Shown: positions 44,752 through 52,876 of the stretch, in pieces | Position numbering within the stretch: position 1 is the first letter of the stretch | How the letters are laid out: each line of letters opens with the position of its first letter | From: CAVTJX01 sp963735175 | GTDB lineage: Bacteria; Electryoneota; RPQS01 | NCBI GenBank assembly: GCA_963735175.1 | Contig: CAVTJX010000003.1 | Coordinates: 124,001-188,000 of the forward strand | Direction of reading: 5' to 3' | Length of the DNA: 64,000 nt | The notes under the pieces: generated by a model | Database searches by the model: none | Told to the model about the DNA's origin: nothing | Seen by the model: only the letters and a program-made list of their open reading frames with translations | Translations under genes and position numbers: made by a program

Positions 44752-45786
44752 AATTGCGCGGCAGCTCGCACCTTCGCGCCACCGTCGCGGATCCTGCTCG
44801 TGCAGCCACGGCGAATCGGCGACGTGGTGCTCGGTTCGCCCGCAATTCGCGCGCTTGGCGAAACATTTTCCGGGTGTGCCGCTCGATTTTCTGGTGGAGA
44901 CAGCCGGCCGACGAGGCGCTGTGGGGGCATCCGCTCATTACGCGGCTGCTGGTTGCGCCGCCGCCGCAGAGAGCTGCGGGAGAATCTGGCCTTCGTGCGG
45001 CTGTTGCGCGCCGAGCGATACGACTGGGCGATTGATTTCTTCTCGAATCCGCGCAGCGCGCAATTCACGTGGCTCTCGGGTGCGCGGGTACGTGTGGGAC
45101 TCGATCGGCGCGGGCGGCGCTGGGCGTATACGCATCATGTGATCGAGGAAGAGACCGACCGCAACCGCTATCAGGTGGACTGGCGGCTGGAGATACTGCG
45201 GCAGATGCAGGTTCCTCCGGCGGGAGTGGAACTCGAAGTCTATAGCGATGCGGTAGCGCCCGCAGAAGCGGCGCGCGCTCAGGCGGCCATCGCTTCGCTC
45301 GATTCAGCCAAGCCGCTGGTGGCGCTAGCCACCGGCAGCTACAACACGGAAAAACTCTACCCGCCCGATCTGACGGCGCGGGTGATTGACGGATTGTTAC
45401 GCGCGGGCTGCGCGGTGATCGTAACGAGCGGCCCCGGTGAAACGAAGCTGGCTGCGGAAGCGCTGGCGCAGCTTTCGCAACCGGTGCCGCATTTGCAGGA
45501 CGCGCGCGTGCCGACGCTGGCGGCGCTCTATCGCCGGGCGCGGCTCTATGTGGGGCCGGACTCGGGACCGAAACATGTGGCCGTGGCGTGCGGACTGCCC
45601 GCGGTGACGATCTTCGGTCTGGGCCGCGCCGCCAACTGGAACGATCCCTCGAATCCGCGCCACGTGGTGATCGAGCCGCCGGGAATCCCTGTGGATTGTG
45701 ACCGCGTCACTTTCGAGCGCGGCGCTTACATGCGCCAGATTCCGCCGGAGAGCATTGTGCGGGCGGCGATGGAACTCTTGAAATGA
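44748..45786 (+). CDS. Glycosyltransferase family 9 (ADP-heptose:LPS heptosyltransferase-like), N-terminal frame breaks
   Basis: The start ATG 44748 lies in the previous stop. The start region is split over frames: RILLVQPRRIGDVVLGSPAI (typical GT9 phosphate-loop region), then KHFPGVPLDFLVETAG, then EALWGHPLITRLLVAPP. The rest is clean: LRAERYDWAIDFFSNPRSAQ, VALATGSYNTEKLYPPD, LYVGPDSGPKHVAVACGLP and VTIFGLGRAANWNDP. These match the ADP-heptose binding half of WaaC/WaaF-type enzymes. About 346 residues. The role would be transfer of heptose or a related sugar to the LPS inner core. It is the last gene of the operon. Confidence 0.85.
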
Positions 45787-45787
45787 A

Positions 45788-45817
45788 AGCAGGCGACCCG
45801 TGGGGCCGCCTGCTTTT
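45788..45817 (+). terminator. Rho-independent terminator of the envelope operon
   Basis: AGCAGGCG and CGCCTGCT stem, followed by TTTT, immediately after the GT9 stop codon. It may also serve the convergent S4 gene. Confidence 0.8.
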
Positions 45818-45833
45818 AACAGTGCGCTGCGCG

Positions 45834-46217
45834 CTAACTGCGCGTGCGAAATTTATCGATGTCGCGGCGCTGCTTTTTCGTGGGCCGGGCGGACTCGCGC
45901 TTGGGGCCGCCGCGCCAGTCCCGGTTGGCTTCTTCCACCTGGCGGAATTTCTCCAGCGAGTCCGGGTCGGTCACTTCCTCGTAGAAACGTTTCGCGTCGA
46001 CCTTGGAGAGATTAATGTCAGCCGCTTCAAGAATGCGGTAGGCGCGGTAGAGGCCGTGCTGGCGGAGCTTCAGCGTATCGCCCTCGGCAACCAGATCGCC
46101 CGCCTCAGCGAACTTTTCGTTGATCAGCACCTTGCCTTCACGGCAGGCGGACGTGGCCTGTGTGCGCGACTTAAACAGCCGCGCGCGGTGCAGCCAGATG
46201 TCAACGCGAATCTTCAT
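45834..46217 (-). CDS. S4-domain RNA-binding protein (Hsp15/HslR-like)
   Basis: 127 residues from ATG 46217. The S4 domain is clear: MKIRVDIWLHRARLFKSRTQ, then ACREGKVLINEKFAEAGDLV. It is followed by a basic tail (KRESARPTKKQRRDIDKF), as in Hsp15, which binds stalled 50S subunits carrying peptidyl-tRNA. The sequence and size fit Hsp15. The start overlaps the end of the SGNH gene by 17 nt, so the genes are probably co-transcribed. Confidence 0.85.
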   Translation of the reverse strand: MKIRVDIWLHRARLFKSRTQATSACREGKVLINEKFAEAGDLVAEGDTLKLRQHGLYRAYRILEAADINLSKVDAKRFYEEVTDPDSLEKFRQVEEANRDWRGGPKRESARPTKKQRRDIDKFRTRS

Positions 46218-47337
46218 ATGTTATGGATGATGAGGTGGAAGTAGCCAACAGAGTATCCGGCGCAGAGGCTGGCGCGCCGATTCGCTTCAGCATGGTGCGC
46301 AGTAAGTCGGCGGCCGCCCGGCCGGCGGTTTTGTGCCCCAGGGCGTTCCAATGCTGATCGTCCGCGAAATTCATCTCACGCCCGGTGGCCCGATAGGTGT
46401 CGGCGAAGATCGGTCCCATATCCAGGACTACGCTGCGCGTTTTGCCGGCGCATGCCTGCCGCAGAATCGCCGCCTCGCGAATACTGATCGACGGCCGTCC
46501 GGCATAAATGTCCTGACGCGGGCCGTCAACCACGTAAACCATCAGATCATTTGGGTGTTCGCGCTCCATTTGCTCAACTACGTATTGCGCCGCACAGCGT
46601 TCAAGGTCGTCGCGCTCATCGGAGCGGTGAGGTTCACTCTCATGGGTGGCGACTGCCTGCCGCGGTGCTGCCATCAGGTCGAGCTTCGCATTAAACATGA
46701 GGTAGCGCAGCAGGGCGCTGCGGCGCATGAGGCGCTTGACACGGCTGGGACGGTAGCGTTCGGTTGGCGGAAATTCCGTAACCGCGCCGTTCTTCATGGC
46801 CAATTGCAGATTGCGCGGATTGCGGTGCACGTCGCGCAAACTGGCGGCAATGTCGCGGTCCGTTACCAGCATCACGAAAATCCGCGGATTAAAGCGCTGC
46901 GCGGCGTAGCGGGCGATATGCAGGTAATGCGACAGCGACGAGCCTGACTGGCCAAAACTGTAAGCCAGCCAGGGTTTGCCGAGGTCGCGGGCAATCACCG
47001 CCGCCATGTGCTGACTGCCCTCCACGTGATAGCCCTCGATGAACGAATCGCCGATGACGGCGATCACCGGGTCGCGTTCGGGCGAGGGCGGCAGATAATC
47101 CAGAGGCGAATTCCAGCCGCAATTGTTGATGTGCCAGCGGGTGGGGTCGTGTGCCAGGCGGCCGATGGTATGGATGCCGTCATAGTCCACGGTGGATTCA
47201 CAAATCATGATCCGTGTTTCCGGATCCTGGGCCGAGAGTCCGCGTTGGGCGGCCGGAATCACGGTGCGAAAAATTAATTCCACCAGGAGCAGTGTAATGC
47301 CGCCGAAGAGGAGCAGGCGTACTAAGAAACGTCGCAT
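46201..47337 (-). CDS. SGNH/GDSL hydrolase-fold membrane-anchored protein, partner of the MBOAT gene
   Basis: 378 residues. An N-terminal signal anchor (FLVRLLLFGGITLLLVELIF) precedes a periplasmic SGNH domain with block I VIAVIGDSFIEGYHV (Ser nucleophile), an Asn-type oxyanion region near GQSGSS, and the catalytic pair in NFADDQHWNALGH (Asp and His). Such proteins (AlgJ/AlgX/DltD-like) work with MBOAT acyltransferases to move acyl groups onto exported polysaccharides. The MBOAT gene lies 6 nt upstream on the same strand, which supports this pairing. The accepting polymer is unknown. Confidence 0.82.
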   Translation of the reverse strand: MRRFLVRLLLFGGITLLLVELIFRTVIPAAQRGLSAQDPETRIMICESTVDYDGIHTIGRLAHDPTRWHINNCGWNSPLDYLPPSPERDPVIAVIGDSFIEGYHVEGSQHMAAVIARDLGKPWLAYSFGQSGSSLSHYLHIARYAAQRFNPRIFVMLVTDRDIAASLRDVHRNPRNLQLAMKNGAVTEFPPTERYRPSRVKRLMRRSALLRYLMFNAKLDLMAAPRQAVATHESEPHRSDERDDLERCAAQYVVEQMEREHPNDLMVYVVDGPRQDIYAGRPSISIREAAILRQACAGKTRSVVLDMGPIFADTYRATGREMNFADDQHWNALGHKTAGRAAADLLRTMLKRIGAPASAPDTLLATSTSSSITYEDSR

Positions 47338-47343
47338 GGCCGC

Positions 47344-48780
47344 CTAAAATTGGGCGTAAAAGAAGCCGTGTTCGCCGAAACTGCCGAACACCAGAATGCC
47401 AAGAATGACCGCGCAATACGCGCCCCAGCGCAGTGGCGCGGGGAGCCGCGCCGCCGTGATCAGCGGGTAAGGCTGTCCGCGCTGAATCCATTCCACTGCG
47501 AGAAACAGCAGACAGAGGAGTACCGGGACGGGATAATGGGGAATGGCCAGCCACGACGTGGTGAACAGCGCGCCGACAAACGCGAGCGCGTGCCGCAGGT
47601 CACTGGCCGCAAAAAAGATCCACACGAAGCAGACGTAGCTGAAGGTGGCAACCATCTGCCACAGCTCGGTGAATGTCGGCAACAGGCGGTTTTCGGCCAC
47701 CGTGGCCGTTTCATACTGGCCGGCGCGGCCCCAGATGAGGGGCGCAAAACCCGTGGCTTGCAGCAGGCCCCACACCACGAAATTCCACTGCGCGCCATGC
47801 CACAGGCCGCTGATGCCAAAGGTGACGAGGATATTCGCCGCGCGCCGCATCCGCCGGTCAAGGCTGACTTTCATGGAGAGCGGTGTGTAGATGTAATCAC
47901 GCAGCCAGTTGGAGAGCGAAATATGCCAGCGTCGCCAGAATTCGCCGATGTCGCGCGAGAAATACGGATAGTTAAAATTGCGCATCAGCCGGAAGCCGAG
48001 GAGGCGCCCGCAGCCGATCGCCATGTCCGAATATCCGGAAAAGTCGGCGTAGATCTGGATCGCAAACAGGAACGCGCCAAGGGCGAGATCCAGACCGGAA
48101 AAACGCGAGTACTCGCTGAAAATCGTCGCCACCGGTCCGGCCAGGTTGTCGGCAATGACAATCTTCTTGAAGAGGCCGTTCAGAATCTGCCGCAGGCCGT
48201 CGGCCGCCTGCCGCTCGTCAAAGACGCGCGGCTTGGCAAGCTGCGGTAGCAGTCGTTTGGCGCGCTCGATGGGTCCGGCTGTCACCAGCGGAAAGAAACT
48301 GCTGAAAACGAGGAACGCAACGGGATCACGCGTGGCGGGAATCTGCCTGCGATAAAGATCCAGTGTGTAGCTCAGTCGCTGCAGCGTGTAAAAGCTGAGA
48401 CCAAGTGGCAGGAACAGTTTCAGCGTGTGCAGGCCGGAGTCCAGGCCCAACGCGCCCAGCATTCCCGTGGCGGAGTCGATAAAAAAGTTACAGTATTTGA
48501 AGAACCCCAGCGTTCCTATGTTCAGCGCGAGGCTCAGCGCCAGCCACAGCCGCCGCCGTGCCGGTTGCGTCGCTGCGTGCAGTGCCCAGCCAATCCCGAA
48601 ATCCGCCAGCGCACCGGCATAGAGGACGGCTACGGATCGCCAGTCCCAAACCCAGAGAAAATACGCGTTCGCGGCCAGCAGCCACAGGTTCTGCAGCCGC
48701 TGTGAACGGCGGAGCGGAATCCAGTAAACCAGAAAGACGGCGGTTAAAAAAAAGGCAAAGCGAATTGAATTCAGAATCAT
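47344..48780 (-). CDS. MBOAT-family O-acyltransferase (AlgI/DltB-like)
   Basis: From ATG 48780 (MILNSIRFAFFLTAVFLVYW) the protein has about 478 residues and around ten to twelve membrane helices. The AlgI-type signatures are present: LGLSFYTLQRLSYTLDLYR, FPLVTAGPIERAKRLLPQL, FWRRWHISLSNWLRDYIYTP and GISGLWHGAQWNFVVWG, the last with the catalytic His. It would pass acyl groups across the membrane to the SGNH partner for O-acylation of a surface polymer. The frame is open from a TTG at 48795, but the ATG fits better. Confidence 0.92.
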   Translation of the reverse strand: MILNSIRFAFFLTAVFLVYWIPLRRSQRLQNLWLLAANAYFLWVWDWRSVAVLYAGALADFGIGWALHAATQPARRRLWLALSLALNIGTLGFFKYCNFFIDSATGMLGALGLDSGLHTLKLFLPLGLSFYTLQRLSYTLDLYRRQIPATRDPVAFLVFSSFFPLVTAGPIERAKRLLPQLAKPRVFDERQAADGLRQILNGLFKKIVIADNLAGPVATIFSEYSRFSGLDLALGAFLFAIQIYADFSGYSDMAIGCGRLLGFRLMRNFNYPYFSRDIGEFWRRWHISLSNWLRDYIYTPLSMKVSLDRRMRRAANILVTFGISGLWHGAQWNFVVWGLLQATGFAPLIWGRAGQYETATVAENRLLPTFTELWQMVATFSYVCFVWIFFAASDLRHALAFVGALFTTSWLAIPHYPVPVLLCLLFLAVEWIQRGQPYPLITAARLPAPLRWGAYCAVILGILVFGSFGEHGFFYAQF

Positions 48781-48805
48781 GAAGGTGCTTGTCAAATCTT
48801 GCCGG

Positions 48806-49552
48806 TTACATGGCCGTTCGATCGTCCGGTGAACCGGGCGCGGCGTAGCGCATCAAGAGTCCGCCGGCGGTTTGAATAACGCCGCGCAGGGTGCTCATCG
48901 CGAGTTCGGGCATCACCATGAGGCTGCAAAGCGTGGCGACAATGGAGATCGGACTGAAGCTTCGCGCAGAAGTACGGCCTGTCAGGAGGACTTCCTTCAA
49001 GTCCGGATATTCACGAATCACCGGGAGGAGGCGATCGATCTCCATGGGGATCGCGCCGAGAGCCTTCACGTCGCGCTCGATGTGCGCGGTAAAGGCGGCG
49101 GTCGGTTCGTCCCCTTCCAGCAGCAGCGTTGCCAGGCCGGTCAACGCCCAGCCGCCCAGACGGCCCATGCGCTGATCCTCAAAGACGCAGAGCCATTCAT
49201 AGGGAATGCTGCCCAGACCTCCAGCCCAGCGTTCGAGGTGGACTTCATCGACGGCGGCGAGGCGAAACGCACGACGCTCCGCCCGGCCCGCCCAAGCGGG
49301 AATCAGCTCGGCGAGCAGTCCGGTCTGATCAAGCCACGACAGCGACCGAGCGCGTTCAGGATACGAAAGCGCTCCCCATAAGGCCTCGCGGGCGAGGGCG
49401 GGATGAGGGAGAAGGGGGTGGGGCAACTCCCGCAGCCATTCCTCGCGGCGCGGGTCAGGAGGCGTGCCAGTCGCCGACCAGGCATGCGCCAGTTCCACAA
49501 AAAGCACGGGATTGCGGCGGAACTCCGCCTCGGTCAAGGCGGTTAGCTCCAT
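48806..49552 (-). CDS. Hypothetical protein, weak likeness to the helical region of CCA-adding/HD enzymes
   Basis: 248 residues, GC-rich and intact. The stretch RSLSWLDQTGLLAELIPAWA recalls the loop GLL-x-x-LLPE of the helical C-terminal parts of tRNA nucleotidyltransferase or HD-domain proteins, and LLPVIREYPDLKEVLL could be another such helix. There is no nucleotidyltransferase head and no HD pair. Function unknown. It lies 26 nt upstream of the MBOAT gene on the same strand and may share its promoter. The divergent M28 peptidase starts 132 nt away. Confidence 0.5.
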   Translation of the reverse strand: MELTALTEAEFRRNPVLFVELAHAWSATGTPPDPRREEWLRELPHPLLPHPALAREALWGALSYPERARSLSWLDQTGLLAELIPAWAGRAERRAFRLAAVDEVHLERWAGGLGSIPYEWLCVFEDQRMGRLGGWALTGLATLLLEGDEPTAAFTAHIERDVKALGAIPMEIDRLLPVIREYPDLKEVLLTGRTSARSFSPISIVATLCSLMVMPELAMSTLRGVIQTAGGLLMRYAAPGSPDDRTAM

Positions 49553-49684
49553 CGCGGGAAGGTCCAGTCAAAAGCCAAAGTCATGGCATCAATATACCAT
49601 TTCCCTCGAATTTGGCAAATCGAGTTGACAGTCTCAAAAAACCTTGCCAAATTGAGACTCCGCTATCTGAACAAATGCAGAGAA

Positions 49685-51466
49685 ATGCCGATGATACGAA
49701 ACGCGCTCCGCTGGGTGCCGCTGGCGCTTGTGTGCTTGGTTGCCGCTTCCTGGGCCGATCTTTTAGACGACAAACTCCGCCAGCACGAAAATTATCTGGC
49801 CGCTGACGCCCGCGAAGGGCGCGGCATTGGCACCAAGGGCCTGAACGATGCCGCCGACTATGTCGCGGCACAACTGCGGGAAATTGGCCTCGTGCCAGCC
49901 TTCGAGAGTAGTTACTTTCAACCCTTTGAGATGGGCTGGGGCGTGACGTTGGGGCCGGGCAACCGACTGAGTCTGCGGGAATTGGCGCTTGATACCAGCA
50001 TGGGCATCATGCCCATCGGTTTCTCCAGCGCGGGCGCGGTGACGGGTCCGGTGATCTTTGTCGGCTACGGAATTACGGCTCCCGAATACAACTATGACGA
50101 TTTCGCGGGGATGGATGTTGCGGGGAAGATCGCTCTTTGCCTGACCGGCGAACCGGGTGAATTCGACACCGCCTCGGTATTTGAAGGCGTCAATTATACG
50201 ACGCATTCGGCGCTGCGAGCGAAAGCCGCTAACGCCAAACTGAAGGGCGCTGCGGCGGTTCTCCTGGTGGAAGGACCGATCTACGCGGGTAAGGAAGCGG
50301 AATCGCTGCGTGTGCCGCGCTCCGACGAACCCTACATGGATTGTGGCATTCCCGCGCTGCGCGTTACCCGCGCGGCGCTGGCGACGCTTTACCCGAAGTT
50401 CGATCTGGACGCGCTGCAGAAACTGATCGACGGCAAAAGCCAGCCGCGCAGCATCGAGGTGGATACGGCGCGCATGACGGTGTCCACCGATCTCACGCGC
50501 CGCACGGTGCTCGTGAAAAATGTGGGCGGCATGATTCCCGGCGACAGCTCGGTGCTCGTCGTCGGCGCGCACTACGACCACCTCGGTTACGGCCAGAGCG
50601 GCAGCCTCGAAACTAAGCCCGGCCTGATTCATAACGGCGCGGACGACAATGCCAGCGGCGTGTCGTCGATCCTGGAAATCGCGCGCCTCCTGAAACAGAA
50701 TCCGTTGCGCGAGACGGTGTTGATCGTGGCGTTCACGGCCGAAGAAGTCGGTCTCGGCGGCTCCAATTATTTAGTCAAGAATTTCCCCGGGGGTTTCGAG
50801 CGCGTGCGGGCGATGATCAACCTCGACATGGTGGGCCGCGTGCGCGACAATAAGATTACGCTCGTCGGCTGCAAGACCGCGCAACAGTTCGACACGCTGG
50901 TGCCGCCGGCCAACGCCAGCGTCGGCCTCGACGTCAACTGCAAAGGCGACGGCTACGGCCCATCCGACAACCTTACATTTTACACCGCCGGCAAGCCGGT
51001 CCTCTACCTCTTCTCCGGCGCGCACGAAGATTACCACCGCGCGTCCGACGATGTGGACAAGCTGAACTTCGACGGCATGAGCAAGTGCGCGCGCCTCGCC
51101 GCGAATCTCACCCGCGCCATTGACGGCTACACGCAGCCGCTGGTCTATGTCAAGACATCCGATGCGCCCAAGTCCGGCGGCAGTGGCCGGCTGCGTTCGT
51201 CGCTCGGCACCGTCCCCGATTTTTCACAGCCCGATTCCGTAAAAGGCTACCTGGTCGGCGATACGCGCCCCAATTCCGCCGCTGCCAACGCCGGTCTCCT
51301 GCGCGGCGATCTCGTGGTGCGCGTCGGCAAAGTACCGATCTCCAACATCTACGACCTGATGAGTGCCCTGCGCATCTACGCCCCCGGCGACACCGTAGCC
51401 GTCACCTACCGCCGCGAGCAGATGGAAAAGACCGTCGAAGCGGTGATGGGCGTCTCGAGCCGCTAA
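49685..51466 (+). CDS. Exported M28-family zinc aminopeptidase with PA insert and C-terminal PDZ domain
   Basis: 593 residues. Starts at 49685 or 49691 are possible; both precede the signal peptide (LRWVPLALVCLVAASWA). A PA-type insert lies at about 120-260. The M28 domain has all expected ligands: GAHYDHLG (His), HNGADDNASG (bridging Asp), TAEEVGLGGS (Glu general base and ligand), INLDMVGR (Asp) and DYHRASDD (His). A PDZ domain follows (GYLVGDTRPNSAAANAGLLR, GDLVVRVGKVPI). This domain order occurs in periplasmic or outer-membrane aminopeptidases of Bacteroidetes and relatives. There is no sorting domain, so it is probably periplasmic. The gene is intact. Confidence 0.9.
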   Translation: MPMIRNALRWVPLALVCLVAASWADLLDDKLRQHENYLAADAREGRGIGTKGLNDAADYVAAQLREIGLVPAFESSYFQPFEMGWGVTLGPGNRLSLRELALDTSMGIMPIGFSSAGAVTGPVIFVGYGITAPEYNYDDFAGMDVAGKIALCLTGEPGEFDTASVFEGVNYTTHSALRAKAANAKLKGAAAVLLVEGPIYAGKEAESLRVPRSDEPYMDCGIPALRVTRAALATLYPKFDLDALQKLIDGKSQPRSIEVDTARMTVSTDLTRRTVLVKNVGGMIPGDSSVLVVGAHYDHLGYGQSGSLETKPGLIHNGADDNASGVSSILEIARLLKQNPLRETVLIVAFTAEEVGLGGSNYLVKNFPGGFERVRAMINLDMVGRVRDNKITLVGCKTAQQFDTLVPPANASVGLDVNCKGDGYGPSDNLTFYTAGKPVLYLFSGAHEDYHRASDDVDKLNFDGMSKCARLAANLTRAIDGYTQPLVYVKTSDAPKSGGSGRLRSSLGTVPDFSQPDSVKGYLVGDTRPNSAAANAGLLRGDLVVRVGKVPISNIYDLMSALRIYAPGDTVAVTYRREQMEKTVEAVMGVSSR

Positions 51467-51482
51467 CAGTACCACTTCCGAT

Positions 51483-51570
51483 TACTAGCCAGCACGCTCC
51501 TGCGTGCTGGACGTAAACGCGAATACACGCCCCGTTGCGAATCCAACCCGCAGGAGCGGGTTGGCTAGTA
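51483..51570. repeat. Palindromic repeat family A, copy 4
   Basis: TACTAGCCAGCACGCTCCTG at the left and CCGCAGGAGCGGGTTGGCTA at the right, nearly the same arms as copy 1, between the M28 gene and the propeller gene. Confidence 0.85.
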
Positions 51571-51596
51571 GGAAGACGCAGAGGCTGGTATTGTGG

Positions 51597-51640
51597 CACG
51601 CCGTGCGGCCTCTCCAGCGGCCGCCGTCTGAAAAAGCTCG
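51597..51640 (+). repeat. Repeat family F, copy 2
   Basis: GCCGTGCGGCCTCTCCAGCG and GCCGCCGTCTGAA match the unit at 14954-15035 read on the other strand, about 50 nt upstream of the propeller gene. Confidence 0.5.
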
Positions 51641-51691
51641 CCGCGCGTCTCAGTGAAGTTCATTCCTTTCGCATAGCCTTCCGGAGTCCCC

Positions 51692-52729
51692 ATGATTCTT
51701 GTTCTGTTCCTGTTGCTCTCGGCGTCCGTCAGCGTTGCGGCGGAGCCGCTGCGTCTTTCCCGGCGAGACCCATCTGGCCAACGTCAAGCAGCTTACCTTC
51801 GGCGGCGAAAATGCCGAGGCGTATTTCTCGCCCGACGGCGGTACGCTGGTCTTTCAGTCCACGCGTGACAGCTTTGCCTGTGACCAGATTTTCATGATGG
51901 ATACCAGCGGCGCGAATGTGCGCCTGGTTTCGACCGGCAAGGGCCAGACGACGTGCTCGTTTTTCATTCCCGGCACCGACGAGTTCGTCTACTGCTCGAC
52001 GCACGAAGCCGCGCCCGAGTGTCCGCCCAAGCTGGACCGCGCGCTCGGCTACGTGTGGCGGCCTCTCCGAGTATGACGTCTACCGCGCCCGCAGCGACGG
52101 CTCGAATTTGAAGCGGCTGACGGCGGCCGTGGGCTACGACGCAGAAGCGGCGGTCAGCCCCGACGGCCAGCGCGTGATTTTCACGTCGGTGCGCGACGGC
52201 GACCTTGAGATCTACACCATGGCCACCGACGGCGCCAACATGCGCCGTCTGACGTACACCACGGGCTACGACGGCGGCGCGTTCTTCTCGCCCGACGGCC
52301 GCTTCATCGTCTACCGCGCCTTCCATCCGCGCAGCCCCGCCGAACTGGCGACGTGGAACGACCTCTGGCGGGCGCAGGCCGTTTCGCCCGTACGCCTCGA
52401 TCTATGGATGATGGACGCCGACGGCGGCAACCAGCGGCAGGTGACCGATCTCGGCGGCGCGAATTTCTGCCCGTACATGAGTCCCGACGGCCAGTGGATC
52501 ATCTTCACCTCGAATTTCGCCGACAGCGCGAAACATGGCATGCCAAACTTCGATCTTCTACCGCGTGCATCCTGACGGCGCGGGCCTCGAGCGCATTACG
52601 CACTCGCCCGTCTTCGAGGGCTTCCCGATGTGGTCCAATGACGGCAAGAAACTGGTCTTCGCCTCGAACCGCGGCGAGCGTAAGATTCCCACGGAGACCA
52701 ACATCTTCATCGCCGACTGGATCGAATAG
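51692..52729 (+). CDS. Exported TolB-like beta-propeller (PD40 repeats), several frame breaks
   Basis: ATG 51692 begins a signal peptide (ILVLFLLLSASVSVAA). Over three frames the protein shows WD40-like PD40 blades: AEAYFSPDGGTLVFQSTRD, AAVSPDGQRVIFTSVRDG, GAFFSPDGRFIVYRAF, CPYMSPDGQWIIFTSN and FPMWSNDGKKLVFASNRG. Breaks lie near 51757, 52065 and 52550. Each blade is well preserved, so the shifts are probably errors. About 345 residues makes one propeller of about six blades. It lacks the TolB N-terminal domain, so it is better called TolB-like. Ligand unknown. Confidence 0.82.
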
Positions 52730-52815
52730 CAATATCACCTGATGCAAAGCAATCGTAGGGACGGCTCTTTAGTAGCCGCCCTTCTTCATGTTCGCAGGGG
52801 GTTGAGAGAGCAAAC

Positions 52816-52840
52816 GAGGCGGCTTCTGGCAGCCGCCCCG
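52816..52840. terminator. Hairpin between convergent genes
   Basis: GAGGCGGCT, loop TCTGGC and AGCCGCCCC. A second, weaker GGGACGGCT...AGCCGCCC stem lies at 52757-52780. Together they separate the convergent propeller and sorting-domain genes. Confidence 0.55.
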
Positions 52841-52876
52841 TCTGTTCTTCGTCAACTTGGAGGAATGAGAAGAAGG

